Part shown: positions 51,874 through 58,954 of the stretch, in pieces
Numbering within the stretch: position 1 is the stretch's first letter
How the letters are laid out: the number at the start of each line of letters is the position of its first letter
Assembly (NCBI GenBank): GCA_964452465.1
Contig: CAYVMD010000009.1
Location: 1-58,954, forward strand
Source: CAYVMD01 sp964452465
Lineage (GTDB): Bacteria > Armatimonadota > JACIXR01
Reading direction: 5' to 3'
Length of the DNA stretch: 58,954 nucleotides
Program-made: the position numbers and the translations under genes
The notes under the pieces: model-generated
The model's input: only the letters and a program-made list of their open reading frames with translations
The model's database searches: none
Told to the model about the DNA's origin: nothing

Positions 51874-53928
51874 TTACCTAACTGACTTTATATGCTTCGA
51901 AGTTCCATACTTTGGAAATGCTGGTGGTCTTACAGTGGAACCCACAGCCCAGTTCACGCCTTTATATTCATAGGCGCCAAGATCCGGCGCATTACCCACA
52001 TAGGGGCTTTCCGAGTTAGCATCGTTGATCCCAGGTATGACAACGCCTCTATCAATTGATTGGGTGGCTGAGCTATTAAGTCGAAAGTCGGAATTGGCGA
52101 CGCTCACGAACTCGGTAAGCGGTACATTTTCTCTATTATGATCCGCAATTACTCCCGGATTCAGAATAGCACGAAACCCCGTTCCGCTTGCAAGGTTATT
52201 GCGGAATACCACATTAGAAATAGAGCCTTTTCCCCAAGCACTCGCAGAAATGGCATCCTGAAAATGACCCCAAATGGTGTTGTGGTAGCAAAAAATATCC
52301 TCCTCTCTATGCTGTGCAGCATGCAGGAAAATGCCTGCATACCCCCTATTGGGGTTCAAGGAGTGAATGATGTTATGGTGAATGGTCACGAAGTCAGTGC
52401 CGTTATCGATATAAATTCCCCAGAAATATCCTTCGGTACTGCGCGATTGTAGACCCAAGCAAAGGTTGAAGGCTATTTCTCCCTTCAACCATCGCTCCTC
52501 GCTGGGCACATCGCCGTTGGATATATAAATGCAAGAGCCCCCATCGAGCAACAGGTAGGCAACATCCTCGATCCTGTTGTATTTGATCTGGGGATAACGC
52601 ACATGGTTAACATTGGAAAAGTCGCCCGGGTTCTTCTGTGACAGGATGATGCCACAGCCACCTGACTTTCTGATAGTATTATGCTCTATACGGAGCCGAG
52701 TTCCAAAACCAGAGATTGGCGCTGCCATCATGCGGCCCAACCATCCGAAATCCTCGAGATAGTTGTTCCTCACCCTTATATCGCTACCCCCCTCAATTCG
52801 GATGCCACTGCCCCAGCCTCCTACGAATGAGCAGTTTTGGATAATGTGATTCTTACCAGAAATGTACACGCCAGCCGTCCCATCCTCGGGTGACCCCCAG
52901 TTTGTGGGTCCACGTGCTTTCGCCTTAGCATTTCCCCAAGGTGAAACATTCCGAAAGTGGCAGCCATCCAGTATGTTATTACTGCCACCATCGATAAGAA
53001 TCGATGCGCCCAGAAAGTAGAGACCTTTAATAGTGACATTGCTTCGGTTTGACAGAATGAAACCGTAGATACGGGTGCGAGCCTCCACATTCCTCGGCAT
53101 ACCACCCCCAGGCGCCCAGAGGTAGAGGGTGCCATTCTCCCAGTGCCATTCCTTCTCCGCGTCGAGACACCCCAAGGCATCAGTGATATAGCCAACTCCA
53201 GAGCCGGAATGCTGCGGGTCGGTCCAAAACCAATCATCATCCCGAGCATCGGTGAGGATAATCTCTCGCCCATTAATAGCTATAATGCGCCCTTCTTGTG
53301 GGGAATAATTCAGCACCCCGTGGATTCCATAATACCAACCACCTACCAAATTGGCAGGCGGAGGAGTATCTAAAACTACGCGGTAAACGCCATTCGTTTT
53401 AGAGGCAAAACCTTTTACCCAGAACCTGGTGTCGAGATAATCGCCGTTAAAGTTCGGCCAACGCGCCTTGTGCATATATTCTCCCCCTACGAAAACATCG
53501 TAAACTTTAAGGGGGATGGCCGCTTTATAAATGTGCCCCGAATACACCGTCCACCCGCTCACTGGATCGCATCCCGTAATCAGGGGCTTTTCATCCCGAT
53601 ACGCCACAAAGGTTTGTCCATCCTTCGGTTTAACTGTTTCGCGATAGATTCCCCCGCGCACATAGCAAACATCGCCGGGTGCCATCGTTTCCGCTGCTTT
53701 CCGCAGCGTCCTCCAAGCTTCACTCGGTTTCCTCCCAGAGTTCTTGTCGTTCCCATTGACCGCATCTACATAATAGATAGCCCCTTTGGAAATCCCCTCT
53801 TTTGTTAATTTCCCTTGCGCCGCCTCCCTCCCGCTTTTAAATCCATCTGGACTGGCTGGAAGGGATAAATAACCCGCTAACCTACCAATTAGCACAATGG
53901 ATAAAGTTGCAATCACCCATCTCTTCAT
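51874..53928 (-). CDS. Secreted right-handed parallel beta-helix protein (DUF1565-like)
   Basis: The 684-residue product has a signal peptide (VIATLSIVLIGRLAGYL), then the opening AIYYVDAVNGNDKNSG and AWRTLRKAAETMAPGDVCY that mark polysaccharide-lyase-like beta-helices. Helix rungs follow (NVTIKGLYFLGASI, NILDGCHFRNVS, HIIQNCSFVGGWGSGI, IRVRNNYLEDFGW, FVTIHHNIIHS). It ends with NAPDLGAYEY, a common cap of these proteins. Likely a lyase or glycosidase acting on an acidic or alpha-linked glycan, but the active site is not identified. Its codon use is more A/T-rich and less purine-skewed than its neighbours. It sits just after the sugar ABC ATPase, where a permease gene is normally found. Confidence 0.85.
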   Translation of the reverse strand: MKRWVIATLSIVLIGRLAGYLSLPASPDGFKSGREAAQGKLTKEGISKGAIYYVDAVNGNDKNSGRKPSEAWRTLRKAAETMAPGDVCYVRGGIYRETVKPKDGQTFVAYRDEKPLITGCDPVSGWTVYSGHIYKAAIPLKVYDVFVGGEYMHKARWPNFNGDYLDTRFWVKGFASKTNGVYRVVLDTPPPANLVGGWYYGIHGVLNYSPQEGRIIAINGREIILTDARDDDWFWTDPQHSGSGVGYITDALGCLDAEKEWHWENGTLYLWAPGGGMPRNVEARTRIYGFILSNRSNVTIKGLYFLGASILIDGGSNNILDGCHFRNVSPWGNAKAKARGPTNWGSPEDGTAGVYISGKNHIIQNCSFVGGWGSGIRIEGGSDIRVRNNYLEDFGWLGRMMAAPISGFGTRLRIEHNTIRKSGGCGIILSQKNPGDFSNVNHVRYPQIKYNRIEDVAYLLLDGGSCIYISNGDVPSEERWLKGEIAFNLCLGLQSRSTEGYFWGIYIDNGTDFVTIHHNIIHSLNPNRGYAGIFLHAAQHREEDIFCYHNTIWGHFQDAISASAWGKGSISNVVFRNNLASGTGFRAILNPGVIADHNRENVPLTEFVSVANSDFRLNSSATQSIDRGVVIPGINDANSESPYVGNAPDLGAYEYKGVNWAVGSTVRPPAFPKYGTSKHIKSVR

Positions 53929-54018
53929 TCTTCTTGCTTTTCTATTTTTGTAAAGATAGAAACCACAGGAAGGGAAGAAGCCAGAGTGGGAGCTTACTAC
54001 CCTGCGAGAAGCTTGCTC

Positions 54019-55545
54019 CTAGTTAAGTTTTCCTCCCGTAGCGAGGGTCATTATCTTCTCTTGGGTCGCTTCCTCACGGGTTAGCTCCCCCGCTATCCTG
54101 CCCTCGTGAATGACGAGTATGCGATCGCTCATCCCCAAAATCTCCGGTAACTCAGAGGAGATCATGATTATCCCCACTCCCCTCGCTACCAATTGGTTCA
54201 TCAACTCATATATCTCCACCTTAGCCCCCACATCTATTCCTCGCGTGGGTTCATCGAAGATGAGCACCTTGCTCTTAGAAAAGAGCCACTTGGCTAATAC
54301 CACCTTCTGCTGAGTGCCCCCGGAAAGGTTGCGAACTAACTGTTCCACCGAAGGGGTCCTTATCGCTAACTCTTGAACATATTTACTCGCTACTTTCCTC
54401 TCCTTGGAAAAATTGAGGAAGCCTGCCCGAGATACATCCGATAGATTCGCGAGGGTGGTGTTCTCCCTCAGCGCCATTAGGAGAACAAGACCGTATCTTC
54501 TTCTATCCTCGGTTAGAAGCCCTATGCCCAATCGGATGGCCTCTTGGGGGCTTCTAATGGTAACCTCTTTCCCCTCGAGGTAGATTTTCCCCTCGTCTAT
54601 GGGATCGGCTCCAAAGATAGCCCGTGCTATCTCCGTTCTACCCGCCCCCACCAATCCTGCCAATCCAAGGATCTCCCCTTTATGAAGGGAGAAGGAGATG
54701 TCGCTGAAAACCCCTTTGCGCGTTAAACCTTCCACCCGCAGAATTTCCTCCCCAATGGGCGCAGGACGCTTGGGGATCTTCTCCTTTATCTCTCTGCCCA
54801 CCATCATGCTTATTATCTCATCCCTGTTCGTCTCTTCACATCGCTTCGTCCCGACATATTTCCCATCCCTCAGCACGGTGATCCTATCCGCTATTTGGAA
54901 AACCTCCTCTATGCGATGGGATACGAAGATGATGCCTACTCCTTCCTCTTTAAGGCTCCTCATTATGTTGAGGAGATGTTCAACCTCCTTCTCGGTCAAG
55001 GCGGAGGTGGGCTCATCCATGGCAATCACGGTAGCGGATTGGGAGAGCGCCTTAGCTATCTCCGTCAATTGTTGCTGGGCAACGGAGAGTTGATAAACAG
55101 GAGTGCGAGAGGAAAAATTTGCCCCTACCCTATCCAGGATCTCCTGAGCGGAGCGATGCAGTTTATCGAAATCCACGAAATATTTAAACTTGCGGGGTTC
55201 CCTCCCCAAGAAGATGTTCTCCCCCGCGGAGAGATAGGGGACTAAATTAAACTCCTGATATATTACCGCTATTCCGCTTTTGATTGCCTCTAAGGGAGAG
55301 GAAAAGCGAACGGGCTTACCCCTAAGGAGGATCTCCCCCTTGTCCATGGGTAGGGCACCCGCCAGGATCTTGAGAAGCGTGGATTTGCCCGCTCCGTTCT
55401 CCCCCACCAGGCCATGGATCTCCTTTTCCTCCAAGACGAACTGCACATTATCCAAGGCTAATACGCCGGGGAACTGTTTCGTTATGCCCCTTAATTCCAA
55501 TAGTGGTGTCCGCTTTGTTGCATTATTTGATACAAAGGACGACAT
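54019..55545 (-). CDS. Sugar ABC transporter ATPase with two ABC domains (RbsA/MglA type)
   Basis: The 508-residue product holds two fused ABC domains. The first has GENGAGKSTLLKIL, signature-like LSVAQQQLTEIAKAL and Walker B VIAMDEPTSALTE. The second has the degenerate P-loop GLVGAGRTEIARAIFG, LSGGTQQKVVLAKWL and LIFDEPTRGIDVGAKVEIY, as usual in RbsA, MglA and XylG. These ATPases power uptake of ribose, galactose, xylose, rhamnose and similar sugars together with a membrane permease. ATG at 55545 is 14 bases after the stop of the binding-protein gene. No permease gene follows; a beta-helix gene comes next. Confidence 0.95.
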   Translation of the reverse strand: MSSFVSNNATKRTPLLELRGITKQFPGVLALDNVQFVLEEKEIHGLVGENGAGKSTLLKILAGALPMDKGEILLRGKPVRFSSPLEAIKSGIAVIYQEFNLVPYLSAGENIFLGREPRKFKYFVDFDKLHRSAQEILDRVGANFSSRTPVYQLSVAQQQLTEIAKALSQSATVIAMDEPTSALTEKEVEHLLNIMRSLKEEGVGIIFVSHRIEEVFQIADRITVLRDGKYVGTKRCEETNRDEIISMMVGREIKEKIPKRPAPIGEEILRVEGLTRKGVFSDISFSLHKGEILGLAGLVGAGRTEIARAIFGADPIDEGKIYLEGKEVTIRSPQEAIRLGIGLLTEDRRRYGLVLLMALRENTTLANLSDVSRAGFLNFSKERKVASKYVQELAIRTPSVEQLVRNLSGGTQQKVVLAKWLFSKSKVLIFDEPTRGIDVGAKVEIYELMNQLVARGVGIIMISSELPEILGMSDRILVIHEGRIAGELTREEATQEKIMTLATGGKLN

Positions 55546-55559
55546 GTCTCTCTTCCCTC

Positions 55560-56546
55560 CTATTTCAATCCTGCCAAGGATTTAAGAAGATCGGGCTTCG
55601 ATTTATCCACTATATCCACATTTATATGGATAACGGGAGGGATACTTATTGATTTACCCTCTCTTTTTGCCTCCAGGTAATCCACCGCTACATTAACCAC
55701 CTTTTCGCCGATCTTCTTGGGAAACTGAATCACATCGGCTTTAAGGTTCGTGTTGCTCAGTATAGCCTTGCAGGCCTCGGGGGTAGCATCGTAGCCGACG
55801 ATGACTATCTTATCCTTATTGGGGACCTTGCTTCCCTTGATCGCCGATAAGGCGCCGAGGGCGGAATCATCATTTATAGCAAAGACCCCGTCTATATTGG
55901 GGTAAGCTTGGAGGAGATTCTCCATAACCTCCATCGCCTTTGCCTTCTGCCCCTCCCCCGATTGACGAGCAAGGATCTTCATATGAGGGTATTTCTTTAC
56001 CTCCTCCAGAAACCCCTTCACTCTTTCCTGGACCGAGGTCACGATGGGATGGTCAATTATAACCACATTGCCCTTGCCATTAAGCAATTTGGCAAGGTAC
56101 TGCCCCGCTAATCTTCCTCCTTGGACATTATCGGAAGCAACATGGCATATCACCTCCCCACCCTTAGCAGCTATATCGGCGGTAAAGACAGGGATGCCAG
56201 CAGAGTTGGCGGTTTTTATCGCTTGGACTATCCCCTCGGAGTCTGTGGGACAAACGATTATAGCATCCACTTTCATCGTTATAAAGTTCTCCACTTGGGT
56301 GGTCTGGGTAGCGTTGTCGAACTCTGCGGACTCGATAACTAGATTAACCCCCCGCTTCTGGGCAGATTCCCTCATTCCTTCTTCTAAGTCCTTGTAAAAT
56401 ACATGCTGTTTGGTAAGGAGGGAAACGCCGATCGTCCACCCTTGGGTAGTGGTCTTCTTATGCTCTCCACCCCTAAACCAATGGAACACCCCTACTACTG
56501 CGATCACCACTATCAATGTAAAGATCGCTACCATAATTTTCCGCAT
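55560..56546 (-). CDS. Periplasmic sugar-binding protein of an ABC transporter (RbsB-like, Peripla_BP_4)
   Basis: The 328-residue product starts at the ATG at 56546 behind AAAGGGAGGT. It has an N-terminal hydrophobic anchor (VAIFTLIVVIAVVGVFHWF) without a lipobox cysteine, so it may stay membrane-tethered. The fold is type I periplasmic binding protein: TIGVSLLTKQHVFYKDLEEG in part, VDAIIVCPTDSEGIVQAI, ADIAAKGGEVICHVASDN, FAINDDSALGALSAIKG and IVGYDATPEACKAI. It is closest to ribose/autoinducer/rhamnose-type binding proteins; the sugar cannot be fixed. First gene of the transporter operon, under a good promoter overlapped by an inverted repeat. Confidence 0.93.
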   Translation of the reverse strand: MRKIMVAIFTLIVVIAVVGVFHWFRGGEHKKTTTQGWTIGVSLLTKQHVFYKDLEEGMRESAQKRGVNLVIESAEFDNATQTTQVENFITMKVDAIIVCPTDSEGIVQAIKTANSAGIPVFTADIAAKGGEVICHVASDNVQGGRLAGQYLAKLLNGKGNVVIIDHPIVTSVQERVKGFLEEVKKYPHMKILARQSGEGQKAKAMEVMENLLQAYPNIDGVFAINDDSALGALSAIKGSKVPNKDKIVIVGYDATPEACKAILSNTNLKADVIQFPKKIGEKVVNVAVDYLEAKREGKSISIPPVIHINVDIVDKSKPDLLKSLAGLK

Positions 56547-56606
56547 ATAAATTACCTCCCTTTGCACTTGATTTTAGACCAGTTAATCGATTATGGCAAT
56601 AGACCG

Positions 56607-56622
56607 CTTATTAACGAATAAG
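56607..56622. promoter_or_regulatory. Candidate operator, 6-4-6 inverted repeat CTTATT-AACG-AATAAG
   Basis: The 16-base site is a perfect 6-base inverted repeat with a 4-base centre. It begins at the last bases of the -10 box of the transporter promoter and covers the likely start of transcription, a classic place for a repressor such as a LacI-type protein. A second perfect palindrome, TGGAATTCCA, lies at 56657-56666 just upstream of the -35 box. No regulator gene is in the window. Confidence 0.5.
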
Positions 56623-56649
56623 TATATCCATAAAGGATGGGTATGTCAT
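56621..56649 (-). promoter_or_regulatory. Promoter of the sugar transporter and glycan-use cluster
   Basis: Minus-strand ATGACA (56644-56649) and TATACT (56621-56626) with a 17-base spacer, each one mismatch from consensus, followed by a leader of about 70 bases to the ATG at 56546. The remainder of 56650-56843 is A/T-rich and shows no gene. Confidence 0.7.
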
Positions 56650-56843
56650 TATCGTGTGGAATTCCATAACATATTGGATTTATACTAAGATCTACAATGG
56701 TATCCGAATGCCATTCAACAGATGGTTATTGCCCCGCCTTCAGTGATTCCCACCTCAAAATGCAGTGCGGATTACAACCTCAAATGCTTTCCTTATCCTT
56801 TCTCACAAACTATCCAATATCCCTATAAAATTTTCCATTCCCT

Positions 56844-58874
56844 TCAAAGCATGTCCTCTCTATCCAAGAACCACCTCCAATTCTTAAGTTTTAGGAACTG
56901 CATCGCCCTCAGCGCTTCCCTTGCTTTCGATAGGGAAGGCGTAGGCAAAACGAGGAGATATCTGAAGACACCTTTCTCCTTGGGATAGAAGGAGGGAAAA
57001 GGGGGAAGAAAAGGAAATCTTTTCCTTAATTCCTCATAAATCTCCTCCGCCCTGAGCCTCGCCTTATCCTCTTCGCTATCCTCGATGAGAAAGGTCAAGA
57101 TATGCCCAAAGGGAGGAAATTGGCGCTCCTGCCTCGTTTTCGTTTCCATTTCCAAAAACTCCTCCGGCAAAAGGAAGAAGAAAGGATTGTTGGGTTGCCC
57201 CGTGTGAATGATCAGCCTCTCGCTTCGGCTTCTGAGGGAGAAGAGCAACCTATAAACCCTCTCCCTTTGGGAGAAATGGGGAAGGGAGAGGGTGGCATCC
57301 ACCTCGAATAAACAGGAAAGAGTGGGATTTAGAAAAGGAAGCCAAGGGATAACCGTCCTCGTCGTCCCCACTACCACATCCGCTTCCCATATGGGTTGGG
57401 AAGGAGCCTCGGTGGTCAAGGAAGCCACATTTGCCTTGGGGAACATCCTCTTAACCGCGGATATAAGGCGTTGGGTACCGATCCCCCTTGCCACGATCCT
57501 ATGCCCCCCACAAACGGGGCAAACCTCCAGTGCTTTCTCTTTTCGTCCGCAGAGGAAACACTGAAGATACCTTTCCCCTCCCTCTTCTTGAAGCATAAGG
57601 GAAGTCTCACAGGAAGGGCAGAGGAAACGGAACCCACAATCCCGACAATAGAGGCGGAAAAGCCCCCTTTTATTCACAACTAACAATACCTTCTTCCCCT
57701 GGTCCAAGGTATCCCTTATCTCCTCCCGGGTTGTGGGAGGAATTATGTGCCTCTTCCCCCTGATATCCTCTATCCTCAACTGTCCCACGGAGAAAGGGAG
57801 TTTGTGGATGTCCAGGATTTGGTTTTTCGCCCAAGCAAGGCGCATAAGGGAGGGGATATCGGAGCCGAAAACCACCTTCGCTCCTTCTTGAACCGCCCTC
57901 TGAAACGCAACCGCCCCTACCTCATAATAAGGGGGACGTCTATTACGAAGGAGGTATTCCCCATCGCCCTCCACGATCAAGAGGCGAACTCCCCTGAGGG
58001 GGGCGAAGAGTGCTCCCCTGTCCCCCACAACGAGGGTGGGGAGAATGGAGCCCGCCATGCGCTTCCATAACTCGTATCTCTCCTTAAGAGGCATCGCCCT
58101 GTGGAAAAGGACGAGATTCTCCGCATAAGGGGAGAGGATATCGACCGCCCATTCCGCCCAAAGGGGATGGGGAAAAAGGAGTATCACGCTCCCCCCTTCC
58201 CAGAGATGCTTGTGGATGAGATAGGCATAGATCCTCATCCTCTCCCTCCTGTCGCCACCCCAAATTATCATTCCCCTCTTATCCCCCAATTCCCAGGGAG
58301 AGGGAACAAGGGGAGGAGAAGGAGGAAGCAGAAATTCCCTCCTTTCCTCCCTCTCCGCAAAGCGTAGTTCCACCTTTGCGGAAAGGTATCCATCCTCCAG
58401 GAGGGCGAGGATCTTTTGCCTAATATTCGCGAAGGGTAAAGCCTTGAGGGAGGTATAAGTAGCACCGTTGGAGGCCTCTCCCACTATGAGACGTTTCACC
58501 CTTCCACGTACTTTAGCGTGATCGGTAAGGGAGTAAAAGACGAGACGGGGTGAAGCATTGAGGACCTCGGGGACTATGGATTGAAGGGCGGATTGAAGGG
58601 AAACGAGGTAGTCATGGGAGATGAAGTGGGCGAGGGCAAGGAGGGAAGGAGGAAGGGGAGGAATGGGAAGGAGAGCGAGTATGGGCTCGACTCGTTCCCC
58701 TTCCCCTTCCTTCACCACGCAACCCGTTGTGAGCCTCCCTCCCACATCCACAACCACAAAAGAACCCAATTTCACTTTACCCCTCAAGTGGGAGGGAACA
58801 TAGAAGGAAAGGGGCTCCTCTATTTCTCCTCCCCTTTTGCCGATTATAACCTTAACTGTTTCCTCTTTCCTCAT
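56844..58874 (-). CDS. priA: PriA-like primosomal protein N' lacking helicase motifs
   Basis: The 676-residue product aligns along PriA: an N-terminal DNA-binding part (PSHLRGKVKLGSFVVVDV), helicase-like lobes, and the eight-cysteine zinc cluster at about 408-455 (YCRDCGFRFLCPSC, CFLCGRKEKALEVCPVCGG), followed by GIGTQRL. But the ATPase motifs are gone: the Walker A region reads IIWGGDRRERMRIY near 200, the DEEH box reads VEGDGEYL near 300, and the GRAGR motif reads RSRSER near 550. Loss of ATPase motifs is known for actinobacterial PriA-like proteins. It may load DnaB by structure alone. ATG at 58874; divergent from the gene starting at 58950. Confidence 0.85.
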   Translation of the reverse strand: MRKEETVKVIIGKRGGEIEEPLSFYVPSHLRGKVKLGSFVVVDVGGRLTTGCVVKEGEGERVEPILALLPIPPLPPSLLALAHFISHDYLVSLQSALQSIVPEVLNASPRLVFYSLTDHAKVRGRVKRLIVGEASNGATYTSLKALPFANIRQKILALLEDGYLSAKVELRFAEREERREFLLPPSPPLVPSPWELGDKRGMIIWGGDRRERMRIYAYLIHKHLWEGGSVILLFPHPLWAEWAVDILSPYAENLVLFHRAMPLKERYELWKRMAGSILPTLVVGDRGALFAPLRGVRLLIVEGDGEYLLRNRRPPYYEVGAVAFQRAVQEGAKVVFGSDIPSLMRLAWAKNQILDIHKLPFSVGQLRIEDIRGKRHIIPPTTREEIRDTLDQGKKVLLVVNKRGLFRLYCRDCGFRFLCPSCETSLMLQEEGGERYLQCFLCGRKEKALEVCPVCGGHRIVARGIGTQRLISAVKRMFPKANVASLTTEAPSQPIWEADVVVGTTRTVIPWLPFLNPTLSCLFEVDATLSLPHFSQRERVYRLLFSLRSRSERLIIHTGQPNNPFFFLLPEEFLEMETKTRQERQFPPFGHILTFLIEDSEEDKARLRAEEIYEELRKRFPFLPPFPSFYPKEKGVFRYLLVLPTPSLSKAREALRAMQFLKLKNWRWFLDREDML

Positions 58875-58949
58875 TGCAAAGATTCTTCATATACTTTCGT
58901 TAAAATTGTATCATCCTTTTAAACTACCTAAAAGCGAGGTGAGGATACC

Positions 58950-58954
58950 ATGCT
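58950..58954 (+). CDS. Start of a gene cut off by the window end
   Basis: An ATG at 58950-58952 lies 5-6 bases after GAGGTGAGG, the same strong binding-site form used by many genes here. Only two codons are visible, so the product is unknown. It is divergent from priA with 75 bases between, which must hold promoters for both. Confidence 0.4.

Noticed and set aside
1..58954. CRISPR arrays, insertion sequences, prophage or integration sites
   Set aside because: No regularly spaced repeats, transposase or integrase motifs, or terminal inverted repeats were seen; the tRNA-Ala at 24045 has no nearby partial duplicate that I could find.

Overview
The window reads as a chromosomal segment of a thermophilic, diderm bacterium, most likely of the Armatimonadota. 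The phylum is inferred from family content: H-X9-DG prepilins, a DUF6785/DUF6784 membrane protein, a DUF5107-TPR protein, giant multidomain glycosidases, a Ser/Thr kinase with an unusual N-lobe, and an MlaD that appears to carry its own outer-membrane barrel. THEP1-type NTPase and purine-rich coding strands fit a thermophile. TTG starts are frequent. No transposase, integrase, phage gene, CRISPR array or rRNA was seen, and no gene-free gap exceeds 300 bases.

Layout. (1) 1-9906, mostly + strand: the C-terminal part of an interrupted glycosidase; then two near-identical prepilin genes, with their own duplicated promoters and leaders, flanking a DUF6785 membrane protein and a secreted six-hairpin glycosidase; then a NAD-dependent sugar epimerase. 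(2) 9895-14355, - strand: a compact signalling operon of VWA protein, zinc-ribbon double-FHA protein, PP2C phosphatase and membrane Ser/Thr kinase with TPRs. (3) 14449-19101, - strand: DUF4282 membrane protein, ferritin-like protein and a 1.2 kb-residue-class secreted glycosidase-like protein with CBM9-like and LamG domains. (4) 19147-24119, - strand: small outer-membrane barrel, three tandem PilT ATPases, a membrane-anchored unknown, THEP1 NTPase and tRNA-Ala(GGC). (5) 24215-36446, + strand: housekeeping and envelope genes: xylose-isomerase-like protein, SurA-like PPIase, R3H/AAA ATPase, mlaE-mlaF-mlaD, rplI-dnaB-purD, PIN-TRAM protein, ispDF. (6) 36473-39760, + strand: CARDB-like protein, pectate-lyase-like beta-helix, amidohydrolase. 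(7) 39768-56546, - strand: a long glycan-use cluster with sugar ABC transporter binding protein and ATPase (no permease visible), beta-helix protein, DUF5703-like glycosidase with an inserted LamG, DUF5107-TPR protein, GH106-like alpha-L-rhamnosidase and a DUF5060/GH5-like enzyme. A strong promoter overlapped by a 6-4-6 inverted repeat sits in front of it. (8) 56844-58954: a PriA homologue that has lost its helicase motifs, divergent from a gene that begins at the window edge.

How it fits together (inference): the organism appears to degrade rhamnose-containing plant-type polysaccharides with large exported enzymes, import sugars by a ribose-type ABC transporter, display type IV pilin-like proteins moved by several PilT motors, and keep its outer membrane through an Mla system shaped as a trans-envelope bridge. 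The most unusual items are the VWA/FHA/PP2C/kinase cassette whose kinase has no glycine loop, the apparently circularly permuted LamG domain inserted in a glycosidase, the MlaD-barrel fusion, the helicase-dead PriA, and the transporter operon in which a beta-helix gene sits where a permease is expected.
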